Of a DNA stretch of 12,212 bases, positions 6,800 to 12,212 are shown piece after piece. A program made the translations under genes and the position numbers. The notes under the pieces are model-generated. The model was not told the origin of the DNA. It did not search any database and worked only from the letters and a program-made list of their open reading frames with translations. The DNA is taken from the NCBI GenBank assembly GCA_030667555.1, contig DAOUVR010000012.1, positions 1 through 12,212 of the forward strand, given 5' to 3'. This stretch comes from Dehalococcoidia bacterium (GTDB lineage Bacteria > Chloroflexota > Dehalococcoidia > E44-bin15). Position 1 is the first letter of the stretch; the number at the start of each line of letters is the position of its first letter.

Positions 6800-8197
6800 A
6801 TGAAGGTAAAAGCAGAGAGAATTGAAAATAGCCAGGTGATTCTTGAGGTTGAGGTCGAGCCTGAGGAGGAAGAGCGCTCTCTTGAAGAGGCCTATCGCCG
6901 TTTGGTGAAGAAGGCCGACATCCCGGGCTTCCGCAAGGGCAAGGCCCCACGGGCGATGCTCGAACGCTACATCGGCAGGGAGGCCCTTCTCCAAGAAGCT
7001 ATCGAGCGTCTTGTCCCCGAGCTGTTAAACCAGGCTATCGAGGAGCAAGAGCTCAATCCGATCGCCCAGCCCGAGGTCGAGATCACCCAGACTGAACCGG
7101 TGACGTTTAAAGCCACCGTGCCGGTTAGCCCTACCGTAGAGTTGGGAGGCTACAAAGAGATCAGGATCGATCCAGAGCCGGTTGAGGTTGCTGAGGAGGA
7201 AGCTGATAAGGTTATCGAGCAGCTTCGTCAGCAGCACGCCACCTGGGTGCCTGCGGAGCGGCCGGTCCAGCTTGATGACTTAGTGACCATGGACGTAGAA
7301 GGCAAAATGGGAGAGGAATCTCTGGATAAGCGAGAAGGTATTCAATATCAGGTGCTTCGGGATTTTGCCTTCCCCGTGCCCGGGTTTTCGGAAAAATTGG
7401 TGGGACTGGAGAAGGGGAAGGAGGTGGAGTTCACAATCTCATTCCCCGCTGACCATGAGAGGAGTGAGCTTGCGGGACAGGAGTGTTGGTTCAAGGTGCT
7501 GGTAAGCGAGATCAAGGAAAAGAAACTCCCCGAGCTTAATGATGAATTTGCTAAAAGTGTCAGTGAAGAATTTGAGACCTTCGATGCGCTTCGTGAAAAG
7601 GTAGCCTCAAACGTTCGAAGCATGGCTGAGGAGCAGGCAAGGAGAAGCTATGAGGAGAAGGCGATCGAAGCGGTGGTGGAACAGGCCCACGTAGATTTTC
7701 CTCCTGTCTTAGTTGAGCGTGATATTGATGGGCTCATCAGTGAACAGGAAAGGGAACTGAGGGCAAACAAGATGAGCCTGGAGGATTACCTCACGAGAAT
7801 GAAAATGAGCGGGGAGCAACTAAGGGAGGAACTTCGACCTATAGCTACGAAGAGGGTTGCTAGCTCTCTGGTTCTGGGCAAGTTTTTGCAGGAGGAGAAC
7901 ATCGAGGTGGGTGATGAGGAGATCGATGAGGAAATCGAGGCAATGGCTCAGGCGGTAGGTGAGAAGGGAGACGAACTGAGGGAGTTTTTCAAGTCTCCGA
8001 TAGGGCGTCAGTCGTTGCAGCAGAGGTTGCTTACCAGAAATACGGTCAAGCGATTGGTGGATATAGCCTCCGGGGAAGCTGATTCAACAGAATCATCGGA
8101 GGAAGGGAGCGAGGTTGAGTCTACTGAATCCCCGGAGAAAGGGAGCGAAACTGACTCTACAGAATCCTTAGAGAAAGGGGAAGAGGAAGATGGATAG
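6800..8197 (+). CDS. tig: Trigger factor (ribosome-associated chaperone / prolyl isomerase)
   Basis: Trigger factor meets nascent chains at the ribosome exit tunnel and helps them fold. The 465-residue protein shows the ribosome-docking loop GFRKGKAPR (residues 43-51), a PPIase (FKBP-like) domain around 150-245 beginning DDLVTMDVEGK and including FPVPGFSEKLVGLEKG, and a long charged helical C-terminal domain. Residues 427-462 are three 12-residue acidic repeats ([AVT][DE]STES-x-E-[EK]-G-x-E), followed by EDG and the stop. The tail goes beyond the conserved fold. The ATG at 6800 has no ribosome-binding site because the promoter is so close, suggesting near-leaderless translation. The last 8 bp overlap clpP, implying translational coupling and shared transcription. 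Confidence 0.96.
   Translation: MKVKAERIENSQVILEVEVEPEEEERSLEEAYRRLVKKADIPGFRKGKAPRAMLERYIGREALLQEAIERLVPELLNQAIEEQELNPIAQPEVEITQTEPVTFKATVPVSPTVELGGYKEIRIDPEPVEVAEEEADKVIEQLRQQHATWVPAERPVQLDDLVTMDVEGKMGEESLDKREGIQYQVLRDFAFPVPGFSEKLVGLEKGKEVEFTISFPADHERSELAGQECWFKVLVSEIKEKKLPELNDEFAKSVSEEFETFDALREKVASNVRSMAEEQARRSYEEKAIEAVVEQAHVDFPPVLVERDIDGLISEQERELRANKMSLEDYLTRMKMSGEQLREELRPIATKRVASSLVLGKFLQEENIEVGDEEIDEEIEAMAQAVGEKGDELREFFKSPIGRQSLQQRLLTRNTVKRLVDIASGEADSTESSEEGSEVESTESPEKGSETDSTESLEKGEEEDG
8078..8185 (+). repeat. Three tandem 36-bp units encoding an acidic Ser/Thr/Glu tail on trigger factor
   Basis: Units at 8078-8113, 8114-8149 and 8150-8185 each encode 12 residues: ADSTESSEEGSE, VESTESPEKGSE and TDSTESLEKGEE. 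The DNA has diverged while the protein pattern is kept, which points to an old duplication under some constraint. The tail should be disordered and strongly negative. The end of the third unit (AAAGGGG, 8174-8180) also supplies the ribosome-binding site for clpP. Confidence 0.85.
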
Positions 8198-8792
8198 TTT
8201 ACCAAAAGGCGTGATACCTATGGTAACGGAGATCACTGCTCGTGGGGAAAGAACCCTGGATATATTCTCCCTGCTTGTCAGGGAGCGGATAGTCTTTCTG
8301 GGTCTGCCTATCAACGATCAAATGGCGAACCTTATCATCGCTGAGCTTCTATACCTGGAGCGGGAGGACCCCGAAAAGGATATCAGCATGTACGTTCACT
8401 GCCCTGGCGGGATTATAAGCGCTGGTCTTGCCATCTACGATACCATGCAGCTGATTAAATGCGATGTCTCCACGATCTGCGTTGGACTGGCTGCCAGCAT
8501 GGGGACGGTTCTTCTAGCTGCTGGTGCCAAAGGCAAGCGCTATGCTCTGCCCAATTCGACTATCCACTTGCACCAGCCTATGGGTGGTGCTCAGGGGCAG
8601 GCGGCAGACATAGCCATCGCTGCTAAGGAGATCATAAGGATGCAGGAGATGCTGCGCAATATCATTGTCAAGCACACTGGTCAGGAATATGACAAGATTG
8701 CCAGAGACACCGACCGCGACTTTTATCTGAGTGCGGAGCAAGCAGTGGAATATGGACTGGTGGACGAGATCCTGACGAGGCCAGAGTCCTAA
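8190..8792 (+). CDS. clpP: ATP-dependent Clp protease proteolytic subunit
   Basis: Serine peptidase that forms the tetradecameric barrel which degrades proteins fed by ClpX, ClpC or ClpA. The 200-residue length is typical. The catalytic triad is visible: Ser103 in GLAASMGT, His128 in LHQPMGG and Asp177 in DTDRDFYL, each offset by about five from E. coli ClpP; the oligomerisation and substrate-groove region PGGIISAGLAIYDTM is intact. I keep the ATG at 8190 rather than 8220 because residues IPMVTEITARGER match the conserved mature N-terminus (IPxVxExTxRGER), which a start at 8220 would remove. AAAGGGG lies 9 nt upstream within tig. It overlaps the tig stop by 8 bp. clpX, a common neighbour, does not follow: about 350 bp without a gene comes next. 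Confidence 0.97.
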   Translation: MDSLPKGVIPMVTEITARGERTLDIFSLLVRERIVFLGLPINDQMANLIIAELLYLEREDPEKDISMYVHCPGGIISAGLAIYDTMQLIKCDVSTICVGLAASMGTVLLAAGAKGKRYALPNSTIHLHQPMGGAQGQAADIAIAAKEIIRMQEMLRNIIVKHTGQEYDKIARDTDRDFYLSAEQAVEYGLVDEILTRPES

Positions 8793-9074
8793 AGCATAGT
8801 ATAGTAGCGCTAATAAAGGAAACTCTGATATAAAAGATATAGGTTTCTTAATATAGGGCTGTTCTAATATGATTCCTCGTTCAATTTCTGCCATCTAAGG
8901 ATGTTTCAACCTCCCAATTTTCATAGCATGTCGCTCATGGGTCGTCTTAAGGGACTAATGCCTTGTTCTACATTTTAGATGGCCTTCGTAGAGATGATAC
9001 TTGCAATCTGCGGCCTCTATTAGTAGCAATTATCAAAGATATCATTTATCCTCAAAACGGAGTTCATCACTGTA
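8793..9074. other. Gene-free intergenic stretch
   Basis: AT-rich stretch between clpP and the Fur-family promoter. All reading frames are short (the longest ATG frames I find are about 9-16 codons with no Shine-Dalgarno), and I see no tRNA or recognisable RNA. A weak stem AGGAAAC/GTTTCTT (8817-8823 with 8843-8849, one G-U pair) encloses a TATA/TATA mini-stem just after clpP, but no T-tract follows, so it is at best a poor terminator. The rest holds nothing I can name. Confidence 0.6.
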
Positions 9075-9103
9075 TTGACGTTGGTGTGGGTTTTTGTTAT
9101 ATT
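9075..9103 (+). promoter_or_regulatory. Promoter of the Fur-family gene
   Basis: TTGACG (9075-9080), a 17-bp spacer, then TATATT (9098-9103): a good housekeeping-type promoter. The start point would be near 9110. The -10 overlaps the left arm of the palindrome at 9101-9133, the classic geometry for repression by a bound dimer. Confidence 0.65.
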
Positions 9104-9133
9104 TGTAAATGAAAACTACTTTCATTTACAAAT
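9101..9133. promoter_or_regulatory. Perfect 14-bp-arm palindrome, probable Zur/Fur-family operator
   Basis: ATTTGTAAATGAAA (9101-9114) and TTTCATTTACAAAT (9120-9133) are exact inverted repeats around ACTAC. The element covers the -10 end and the predicted transcription start, and sits 14 bp before the preferred GTG start of the regulator. AT-rich long dyads of this sort are typical Fur/Zur operators, so autoregulation is the simplest reading. I cannot match it to a known family consensus, and I see no second copy in the window. Confidence 0.7.
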
Positions 9134-9147
9134 GGGAGTCAGATACG

Positions 9148-9576
9148 GTGAGACGGGTAATTGCTCTACTAAGACAGCGAGGCTACAAACTGACCCCACA
9201 GCGGCGGGCAATATTGCGGGTTATTGTGGATAGCCAGGAGCATCTTACCCCCGCAGACATATACGAGAGGGCGCATAAAGAGCATCCCGGCATTGGGCTG
9301 GTCACTGTGTATCGCACCCTTGACATACTCGATGAGCTTGGCCTTATCTGTGAAGTGCACGCTGAAGATGGCCGCCGCAGCTATTTGCTAACCAGACCAT
9401 CGGAGCATCACCATCACCTGATCTGCTCCGACTGTGGCAAGGTTGTTGACTTTACCGGATGCCGTCTAGGTGAACTGGAGAAGAGGCTGTCCAGAGAGAC
9501 TGGCTTTGAGGTCGTGAGTCACCTCCTTGAATTTATAGGTTGCTGCCCGAGCTGCCAGAAGGCAGCTTCAACATAG
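9148..9576 (+). CDS. Fur-family metalloregulator, probably Zur (zinc uptake repressor)
   Basis: Fur-family dimeric DNA-binding protein, 142 residues from GTG 9148. Seen: winged-helix domain (LTPQRRAIL, then HLTPADIYERAHKEHPGIGLVTVYRTLDIL), the metal-sensing hinge EHHHHLICSDCG, and two structural zinc CxxC pairs (CSDC at 93-96 and CPSC at 133-136). An in-frame ATG at 9109 would add 13 residues, but it lies inside the palindrome and practically at the predicted transcription start. GTG 9148 has GGGAG (9134-9138) 9 nt upstream and gives a usual family N-terminus (RRVIALLRQRGYKLTPQRR). The alternative remains a leaderless ATG at 9109. Zinc rather than iron or peroxide specificity is inferred from the znuA and znuC genes downstream; the residues alone do not decide between Zur, Fur and PerR. 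Probably autoregulated. Confidence 0.9.
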   Translation: MRRVIALLRQRGYKLTPQRRAILRVIVDSQEHLTPADIYERAHKEHPGIGLVTVYRTLDILDELGLICEVHAEDGRRSYLLTRPSEHHHHLICSDCGKVVDFTGCRLGELEKRLSRETGFEVVSHLLEFIGCCPSCQKAAST

Positions 9577-9585
9577 TTCCATTTG

Positions 9586-9615
9586 ACGCTGTACTAGAAG
9601 CAGCGTTATTTTGAC
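9586..9615 (+). terminator. Weak candidate intrinsic terminator after the Fur-family gene
   Basis: ACGCTG (9586-9591) and CAGCGT (9601-9606) pair around a 9-nt loop and are followed by TATTTT then GACCTTTTT. It starts 9 bp after the stop codon. A second, stronger hairpin AGCTGCC/GGCAGCT (9550-9567) lies in the last codons of the gene. The stem is short, so termination may be partial, and read-through into lgt is plausible. Confidence 0.35.
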
Positions 9616-9652
9616 CTTTTTATTGAAAGTAATATTCAACTGGTGTTGAAAA

Positions 9653-10534
9653 ATGGCGTTAATGTCTATTGTGATAGGAATTGACCCTGTTGCATTCACC
9701 ATCGGCTCTTTCTCCGTAAGGTGGTATGGGATATTAGTGGTGCTCGCCGTTCTGTTCATTTGCCTGTGGGTTTGGCAGGCGGGCAAGAGAGCAGGAATAA
9801 CGGGCAGCTTTATTTTAAGCGCAGCCCCGTGGGCCATCGTTTCGGCAATAGTGGTATCTAGGTTGATACATGTTGTCGATAGACTGGACATATACATGTC
9901 AGACCCGCGGGCGATTATCGGCTTTGAGGGGATGACCATATATGGTGCCATACTGGGTGCTATGCTGGGGACGTGGATATACTGCAGGGTGACACGGGTA
10001 TCGTTTGCACCACTGGCCGATGTGGCTGTACCTGGGGTTATCCTGGCACAGGCGATAGGGAGAGTCGGCTGCAATATAAATGGCTGCTGCTATGGACAGC
10101 CGACTTCACTGCCGTGGGCTTATGTTTACATGAACCCAAATACCGCTGCTCCTCTGGGCGTCGCAGTTCACCCCACCGCGGCGTATGAGTTGCTGTGGGA
10201 CCTGGCTGTCTTTGCCCTTCTTTTCTGGGTCTTCCGAGGCCATTTGAGGCCGAAGGGATCGCTGTTTGCAATGTATCTGGCGCTGTATTCCATTGGTGCC
10301 TTTGGTATCAGGTTTCTTCGCGTGGACACACACCAGATTTTCGGTGGGATCCACGAGGGTCAAATCATAGCGCTCTGTATACTGGCTATCACTGTCCCGT
10401 TTCTCATCTGGAAAACGCGTTGGGTCACCAAGCAGGTAGAGCCGAATGGGGAATCTCAGGACTTGAATAATACTACTGGTGGCTTCTCAGCGGGAGCCAG
10501 TATATCGAACGGTTCGGAGCCCAAACTCGAATAA
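9653..10534 (+). CDS. lgt: Prolipoprotein diacylglyceryl transferase
   Basis: Multi-pass inner-membrane enzyme that moves diacylglycerol from phosphatidylglycerol onto the lipobox cysteine of lipoproteins, the first step in their maturation. The 293 residues include several hydrophobic spans and the Lgt signature GRVGCNINGCCYG (136-148); Arg137 and Arg223 align with E. coli Arg143 and Arg239, and HPTAAYE (173-179) with HPSQLYE. Oddity: Tyr97 (MTIYGAILG) occupies the position of E. coli His103. The C-terminal 30 or so residues form a polar tail rich in Ser, Gly and Asn. The ATG at 9653 has only a weak GGTG upstream; ATG 9662 is an alternative. It lies between the metalloregulator and znuA, 5 bp before the latter, so it is likely cotranscribed with it, and it would modify ZnuA itself. 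Confidence 0.93.
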   Translation: MALMSIVIGIDPVAFTIGSFSVRWYGILVVLAVLFICLWVWQAGKRAGITGSFILSAAPWAIVSAIVVSRLIHVVDRLDIYMSDPRAIIGFEGMTIYGAILGAMLGTWIYCRVTRVSFAPLADVAVPGVILAQAIGRVGCNINGCCYGQPTSLPWAYVYMNPNTAAPLGVAVHPTAAYELLWDLAVFALLFWVFRGHLRPKGSLFAMYLALYSIGAFGIRFLRVDTHQIFGGIHEGQIIALCILAITVPFLIWKTRWVTKQVEPNGESQDLNNTTGGFSAGASISNGSEPKLE

Positions 10535-10539
10535 TAGCG

Positions 10540-11436
10540 ATGCGGACTTTTCGGGGGCAAGGGTGGTTGCAGAGACACAGGTTTAATAAATTGGCTTGGC
10601 TAGTTTTAGCTCTGGTGCTTGCCATGGCGCTGACGGCATCTGTCATTTCATGTGGGCCGGCAAGGGATGATACCGGCAAGATAGGGGTAGTTGTCACCTT
10701 GGTTCCAGTGGGTGATTTTGTGGAGAATGTTGGAGGGGACAAGGTAGATGTTACCGTTATGGTGCCGCCGGGGGCCAGCCCTCATACCTATGAGCCTATC
10801 CCCAGCCAGATGGTGGCGGTGAGCCAGGCTGATATGTATGTCAAGGTAGGCTCGGGGGTGGAGTTCGAGCTTGAGTGGATGGACGAGGTCATCGAGGCCA
10901 ACTCCGATGTGCTGGTTGTCGACAGCTCTGTGGGTGTAGAATTGATGGGATCGGACCCTCATATCTGGAATTCACCGGTCAACGCCAAGATCATGGTAGA
11001 GAATATCTGCGATGGGCTTACTAAAGTTGATCCAGATAACGCGAGTTTCTATGCTGAGAATCGGGACGACTACCTGAAAGAGTTAGACATTCTAGATGAA
11101 TATATCCACTATAAGCTTGATGGGTTTACCAACCGAAACTTCATGATATATCATCCTTCTTTCGGATATTTTGCCAGAGAATATGGCCTGACGCAGCTTG
11201 CAGTCGAGCATGGCGGGAAGGACCCGACACCACAGGTCATCCAGGACTGCATAGACAAGGCGAGGCAATACGACCTGGACTACATGTTTGTCGCACCGCA
11301 ATTTGCCACCGATGATTGTGAAACCATTGCCAATGAGATCGGTGGGCAAACGGCTCCAATGGACCCACTGGCAGAGAACTACATCGCCAATATGGAGCGT
11401 ATAGCCGATGCCCTTGTTTTGGAGTTTGAAGATTGA
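10540..11436 (+). CDS. znuA: Zinc ABC transporter substrate-binding lipoprotein (ZnuA-like)
   Basis: 298-residue cluster A-I metal-binding protein that captures zinc outside the membrane for the ZnuBC importer. Signal sequence with a basic start, hydrophobic core (about 18-33) and lipobox VISC (Cys38). Metal ligands fit the family: His82 (PHTYEP), His141 (DPHIW), His205 (YHPSFGYFA) and Asp275 (MDPLAENY). The third ligand is His, as in zinc-type members, where manganese-type proteins (PsaA, MntC) usually have Glu. No His-rich loop lies between the first two ligands, unlike E. coli ZnuA. The start at 10540, 5 bp after lgt, lacks a clear Shine-Dalgarno and may rely on coupling; a TTG at codon 10 is an alternative. 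znuC follows after 18 bp. Manganese transport cannot be excluded. Confidence 0.9.
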   Translation: MRTFRGQGWLQRHRFNKLAWLVLALVLAMALTASVISCGPARDDTGKIGVVVTLVPVGDFVENVGGDKVDVTVMVPPGASPHTYEPIPSQMVAVSQADMYVKVGSGVEFELEWMDEVIEANSDVLVVDSSVGVELMGSDPHIWNSPVNAKIMVENICDGLTKVDPDNASFYAENRDDYLKELDILDEYIHYKLDGFTNRNFMIYHPSFGYFAREYGLTQLAVEHGGKDPTPQVIQDCIDKARQYDLDYMFVAPQFATDDCETIANEIGGQTAPMDPLAENYIANMERIADALVLEFED

Positions 11437-11454
11437 GCTTGAGGATAATACGCA

Positions 11455-12212
11455 ATGTCAAACGGTGGGGTAAATATGGCTACTGAAGAGGTAGTGAGGC
11501 TTGAGGATGTGTGGGTGCGCTTCGATGGCGTGGCTATTCTCGAGGGGATAGACCTGTCATTGTACCAGAACGATTTTCTGGGAATGATAGGTCCAAATGG
11601 CGGGGGGAAAACCACGCTGCTGAAAGTCATCCTCGGCCTGATAAGACCAAGCCAGGGGAAGGTTACCGTCCTGGGGAGCACCCCGGAGAGAGGGCGGAGA
11701 TTCGTGGGCTATGTTCCTCAATACAGCCTTTTTGATCGGGACTTCCCAGTGAGCGTGTGGGACGTGGTGCTAATGGGGCGTCTGGGGCAGGCAGGACGCT
11801 TCAGGCGGTACAGCGAGGAGGACAAGAAAGCAGCCCTCCATGTTTTGGAGACAGTAGAGATGCTCGACTTTAAAGGCAGCCAGATAGGGAGGCTTTCGGG
11901 GGGACAGCAGCAAAGGGTTTTTATCGCCAGGGCGCTGGTATCTGAGCCAAAGTTATTGCTTCTCGATGAGCCGACAGCAAGCGTTGATGCGCCGATGATG
12001 GAAGAATTCTATGAACTTTTAAATAGGTTGAAAAAGAGAATGGCGATAGTCCTGGTAACCCACGATTTGAGCGCTGTTTCCATCTATGTAGATACGGTAG
12101 GGTGCCTCAACCGTAAGCTTTACTACCATCACTCTAAAGAAGTATCGGCCGAGGACCTTGAAGCAGCATACCAATGCCCTATTGAGCTAATAGCCCATGG
12201 GGTTCCTCATCG
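11455..12212 (+). CDS. znuC: Zinc/manganese ABC transporter ATPase (ZnuC-like), 3' end beyond window
   Basis: ATP-binding subunit that powers metal import with ZnuB. About 252 codons are present. Walker A GPNGGGKT (residues 46-53), Q-loop Gln89 (VPQYS), ABC signature LSGGQQQR (147-154), Walker B LLLLDEP with Glu172, D-loop around SVD (176-178) and H-loop His203 (VTHD) are all intact. The C-terminal CPIELIAHGVPH is the usual near-terminal segment of this subfamily, so only a few residues should be missing. ATG 11455 has GAGGAT at 8-nt spacing; ATG 11476 with GGTGGGG just upstream is an equally possible start. It lies 18 bp after znuA in the same direction, so it is in the same operon; the permease gene znuB would be expected next, outside the window. 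Confidence 0.93.
   Translation, partial: MSNGGVNMATEEVVRLEDVWVRFDGVAILEGIDLSLYQNDFLGMIGPNGGGKTTLLKVILGLIRPSQGKVTVLGSTPERGRRFVGYVPQYSLFDRDFPVSVWDVVLMGRLGQAGRFRRYSEEDKKAALHVLETVEMLDFKGSQIGRLSGGQQQRVFIARALVSEPKLLLLDEPTASVDAPMMEEFYELLNRLKKRMAIVLVTHDLSAVSIYVDTVGCLNRKLYYHHSKEVSAEDLEAAYQCPIELIAHGVPH

Noticed and set aside
8817..8849. Terminator for tig-clpP
   Set aside because: Short AT-rich stem with a G-U pair and no T-tract after it; not enough to call.
8930..9000. Tiny ATG open frames (about 14-16 codons) in the clpP-regulator spacer
   Set aside because: No Shine-Dalgarno and no sign of coding; expected by chance.
9109..9147. ATG 9109 as start of the Fur-family protein
   Set aside because: It lies inside the palindrome at the predicted transcription start without a ribosome-binding site; kept only as a leaderless alternative.
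10038..10363. Minus-strand open frames within lgt
   Set aside because: Shadows of a well-supported membrane-protein gene.

Overview
The window looks like ordinary chromosomal DNA from an anaerobic, environmental bacterium, most likely a Chloroflexota lineage related to Dehalococcoidia. That assignment is inference. It rests on the gene repertoire and protein style (peptide-binding lipoprotein, trigger factor, ClpP, a Fur-family regulator with zinc-transport genes, tandem NMO/FabK-like flavoproteins) and on G-rich dyad repeats of a kind I associate with such genomes. No search was run. No phage, CRISPR, transposase or RNA gene is visible.

Layout. Positions 1-2720 hold three tandem minus-strand genes of the nitronate monooxygenase / FabK-like flavoprotein family; the last one transcribed runs off the left edge. 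A likely minus-strand promoter lies at 2824-2852. The stretch 2721-3210 is a divergent intergenic region with palindromic, REP-like G-rich repeats. From 3211 everything reads on the plus strand: aspS (aspartyl-tRNA synthetase), an orphan family-5 peptide-binding lipoprotein, then tig (trigger factor) and clpP, which overlap by 8 bp and are driven by a near-consensus promoter at 6757-6785. A gene-free stretch of about 350 bp follows. Next come a Fur-family regulator (probably Zur) with a long perfect palindrome over its promoter, then lgt, znuA and znuC. The last is cut by the right edge just before its expected end, and znuB would be expected next.

How the genes work together. tig and clpP form a protein-quality module. 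The regulator, znuA and znuC form a zinc-homeostasis module. The embedded lgt attaches the lipid anchor that ZnuA and the upstream peptide-binding protein both appear to need. The three flavoproteins are a paralog family in which the left-edge copy has lost the usual active-site histidine of the glycine-rich loop.

I do not see a clearly new biological system. The best leads are: the operator/promoter/start arrangement of the Fur-family gene; the near-leaderless tig promoter; the three-copy acidic tail on trigger factor; the flavoprotein array with active-site divergence; lgt placed inside a zinc-uptake locus with a Tyr where E. coli Lgt has His103; and the diverged dyad repeats upstream of aspS.
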